Of a DNA stretch of 64,000 nt, positions 62,379 through 64,000 are shown one piece after another. The first letter of the stretch is position 1. Each line of letters begins with the position of its first letter. The DNA comes from Pandoraea fibrosis (GTDB taxonomy: Bacteria > Pseudomonadota > Gammaproteobacteria > Burkholderiales > Burkholderiaceae), in contig NZ_CP047385.1 in assembly GCF_000807775.2 (NCBI RefSeq), forward strand, positions 5,518,001 to 5,582,000, given 5' to 3'. The notes below the pieces were generated by a model. The model was not told the origin of the DNA. It made no database searches and saw nothing but the letters and a program-made list of their open reading frames with translations. The position numbers and the translations under genes are program-made.

Positions 62379-63326
62379 TCAAGACGCCGGGACAAGCATG
62401 TCGAAGCCGTCGATTTTCTGTACGGTGTAGCCCGCATCTCGCCAGGCGTCGAGTCCGCCGAGCAGCGGACGCACTTCGGCAAAACCCTGCGCACGCAGTT
62501 GCTGCGCCAGACGCGCGGCCGTCACCTCGTTCGGACACGCACAAAACACCACGATCCGGCGATCGCGGGGAATATCCCGCAGTTTCTCCGCGATGTCTTC
62601 CGGCTCGATGGCAAGCGAGCCGGGGATCGTGAACGGATCGATCGCCCGGCGGGCGGCGGAACGCACGTCGATCACCACTGGCGTGATCTCGTCCTTCATC
62701 CAGGTTTCGAGCGTTTGAACGCCGATACGCGCCATGCGCAGCGAGCGCAGCAGGCGGTAACGGTTGAGCCAGCGATTGAGCAGATACAGCACGAAGACGA
62801 GCGCAACCAGCCACAGCACGCCACGGCCGAGCGTATCGAAGGCGTCGAGCACCGCCACGATGTGCGACGCGAAGCCGAACCCGAGGGCGACAGCCACGCC
62901 CGACCAGAGGACGGCGCCGATGGCGTCGTACATCAGGAACTTGCGCCAGGGCACGCCGAGCGCCCCCGCCATTGGCACCGACAGCGCGGATAGACCCGGC
63001 ACGAAGCGGGCAAACATCAGCACGCGCACGCCGTGACGCCCCATCGCGCCTTCCGTGCGGCTCACACAGGTATCCGGCGAGATCGACAGGCGGCACATCA
63101 GCCGCAGGATATGGTGGCCATAGCGGCGTCCGGCGAGAAACCAGAGGGCGTCACCGAGCAGCGCGGCGAATACCGCAAGCGCGACGATCAGCGCCGGCGG
63201 GAAGAGCGACGTCGATGCCGTGACAATGAGTGTGGGATACGCCGGCAACGGCAGCCCCAACGCCTGTCCGAAGATATTCAGAAAGACCAGCCAGAGCCCG
63301 TAGCGGGCGATCAGATCGAACAGCAT
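62379..63326 (-). CDS. DedA-family membrane protein fused to a rhodanese domain
   Basis: A 315-residue fusion. Residues about 1-195 are a DedA/SNARE-associated membrane domain (LGLPLPAYPTLIVTAS, the re-entrant GDALWFLAGRRYG, and the conserved RFVPGLSALSVPMAGALGV with its Arg). After a short linker, residues about 210-310 are a rhodanese domain (VVIDVRSAARR, active-loop VVFCACPNEVTAARLA with Cys262 and Cys264, PLLGGLDAWRDAGY). DedA proteins move lipids or maintain membrane potential; the rhodanese part suggests sulfur-dependent or redox control. The start at 63326 is the family N-terminus. Confidence 0.92.
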   Translation of the reverse strand: MLFDLIARYGLWLVFLNIFGQALGLPLPAYPTLIVTASTSLFPPALIVALAVFAALLGDALWFLAGRRYGHHILRLMCRLSISPDTCVSRTEGAMGRHGVRVLMFARFVPGLSALSVPMAGALGVPWRKFLMYDAIGAVLWSGVAVALGFGFASHIVAVLDAFDTLGRGVLWLVALVFVLYLLNRWLNRYRLLRSLRMARIGVQTLETWMKDEITPVVIDVRSAARRAIDPFTIPGSLAIEPEDIAEKLRDIPRDRRIVVFCACPNEVTAARLAQQLRAQGFAEVRPLLGGLDAWRDAGYTVQKIDGFDMLVPAS

Positions 63327-63455
63327 GCCGGGTACCTGTTGGCAAATGAACGCAATACGGCATGTTAGCCCCGGCGCATGACGACCAGAAGCCAGAATGT
63401 CGGGAAGTCATGTTGCTTTTCTGGAACAATCGCCCCCGCCGCGAGAACGCGGATG

Positions 63456-64000
63456 TCAGTGGCCGACGGCCGCTTTCACGCCCCGCTTGGGTCGGGTCAG
63501 CCAGACGAGTGCCGCCATGGCGAGAAAGACATATCCCGACAGGTGAAAGATGTCATTCGTGGCCAGCATGAAGGACTGACGGGTGACGAGATCGTTGAGC
63601 ATGCCGAAGTCGGCCCCGTTCGCCAGCCCCAGTCCCTGTCGCAACTGGTCGAGATAGCTTGTCGTGGCGTCGGAATAAGGGGTGATGTTCTCCGCGAGCC
63701 GGGCGTGGTGATAAATCGCCCGGTCTTCCCACATCGTCGTGCTCACTGCGGTGCCGATGGCGCCGGAGAGTGTCCGGAAAAAGTTCGACAGCCCCGAGGC
63801 TGCGGCGAGCCGGTCGTCTGAAATGCTCGAGAGCGTGATGGTCGTGACAGGCACGAAGAAGCATGCAATGCCGATGCCCTGAACCAGCCGGGGTTCGATG
63901 ACCTTCGCGAATGACAGATTCAGCGCGAAGTGGGAATTCCAGAACGATACCCCGGCGAACACGAAGAACGCGAACGAGGCCACGGCGCGCAGATTCAGCC
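63456..64000 (-). CDS. DHA2-family MFS drug exporter (N-terminal part outside window)
   Basis: The C-terminal 181 residues or so of an EmrB/QacA-type 14-helix multidrug exporter; the gene continues past the window edge, so the apparent start near 63983 is internal. Diagnostic sequence is RLVQGIGIACFFVPVTTITLSSI, then ASGLSNFFRTLSGAIGTAVSTTMWEDRAIYHH and LATNDIFHLSGYVFLAMAALVWL, as in the EmrB subfamily. EmrB usually works with a membrane-fusion partner EmrA, which would lie outside. Confidence 0.9.
   Translation of the reverse strand, partial: LNLRAVASFAFFVFAGVSFWNSHFALNLSFAKVIEPRLVQGIGIACFFVPVTTITLSSISDDRLAAASGLSNFFRTLSGAIGTAVSTTMWEDRAIYHHARLAENITPYSDATTSYLDQLRQGLGLANGADFGMLNDLVTRQSFMLATNDIFHLSGYVFLAMAALVWLTRPKRGVKAAVGH

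Noticed and set aside
1..64000. tRNA, rRNA, CRISPR arrays, insertion sequences and integrases
   Set aside because: Looked for by eye on both strands; no transposase or integrase motif, spaced direct repeats or tRNA cloverleaf was recognised. A tRNA scan would be decisive.

Overview
The window is about 64 kb of high-GC, densely coding DNA. The gene families and gene order (Bhu/Hmu-type haem operon, fused indolepyruvate oxidoreductase, phhAB with an Lrp-type regulator, several Liv-type ABC systems) suggest a chromosome segment of a Burkholderiaceae betaproteobacterium, most like Pandoraea. That assignment is inference from gene content; there is no rRNA in the window to confirm it.

Layout. 1-5.9 kb: a Liv-type ABC importer on the minus strand (livK, then an HpaR-like MarR gene, livH, a natural livM-livG fusion, and livF cut by the window edge), probably for an aromatic or branched amino-acid-like substrate. 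6.0-6.8 kb: a TauE/SafE exporter. 7.5-12.3 kb: a second complete Liv operon (livG, livF, livK, livH, livM), whose LivF has Arg in place of the Walker A Lys. 12.9-15.7 kb: an AT-richer three-gene cassette (PhyH-type dioxygenase, Nudix-methyltransferase fusion, PP2C-like phosphatase), tightly coupled and of unknown function. 15.8-23.9 kb: a GMC oxidoreductase divergent from a LysR gene, fumC, a second LysR gene, an MHS-type MFS transporter and an amidohydrolase. 24.2-25.7 kb: two unrecognised genes, the first with a hydrophobic hairpin. 25.8-31.4 kb: trpS, a giant indolepyruvate ferredoxin oxidoreductase and a divergent Lrp regulator.

31.4-38.4 kb: a Fur-box-controlled haem uptake operon hmuRSTUV. 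38.5-39.4 kb: an ornithine cyclodeaminase-like gene. 39.6-48.7 kb: an envelope operon of bacterial alpha-2-macroglobulin, a YhhN-family protein and penicillin-binding protein 1C. 48.9-51.6 kb: a small FUSC protein, an Lrp regulator and divergent phhA, phhB (phenylalanine hydroxylation and pterin recycling). 51.8-53.0 kb: a SET-domain protein and a MarR regulator with a Cys/His-rich tail. 53.0-54.45 kb: a gene-free stretch containing three exact DnaA boxes, degenerate boxes, a DnaA-trio-like run and an AT-rich tract, i.e. an oriC-like element. 54.5-61.1 kb: ybdK, a CPA2 antiporter, mnmC and a ClC channel on the minus strand. 61.1-64 kb: a gap carrying three copies of an interrupted palindrome, an OhrR-like regulator lacking cysteine, a DedA-rhodanese fusion and the end of a DHA2 drug exporter.

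Themes are amino-acid and aromatic metabolism (two Liv systems, phhAB, indolepyruvate oxidoreductase, two Lrp regulators), iron and haem acquisition, and envelope maintenance. The items most worth following up are the oriC-like region, the PhyH/Nudix-methyltransferase/PP2C cassette, the triple repeat at 61.1-61.5 kb, and the two regulators or ATPases with altered key residues. No tRNA, rRNA, CRISPR array or insertion sequence was recognised.
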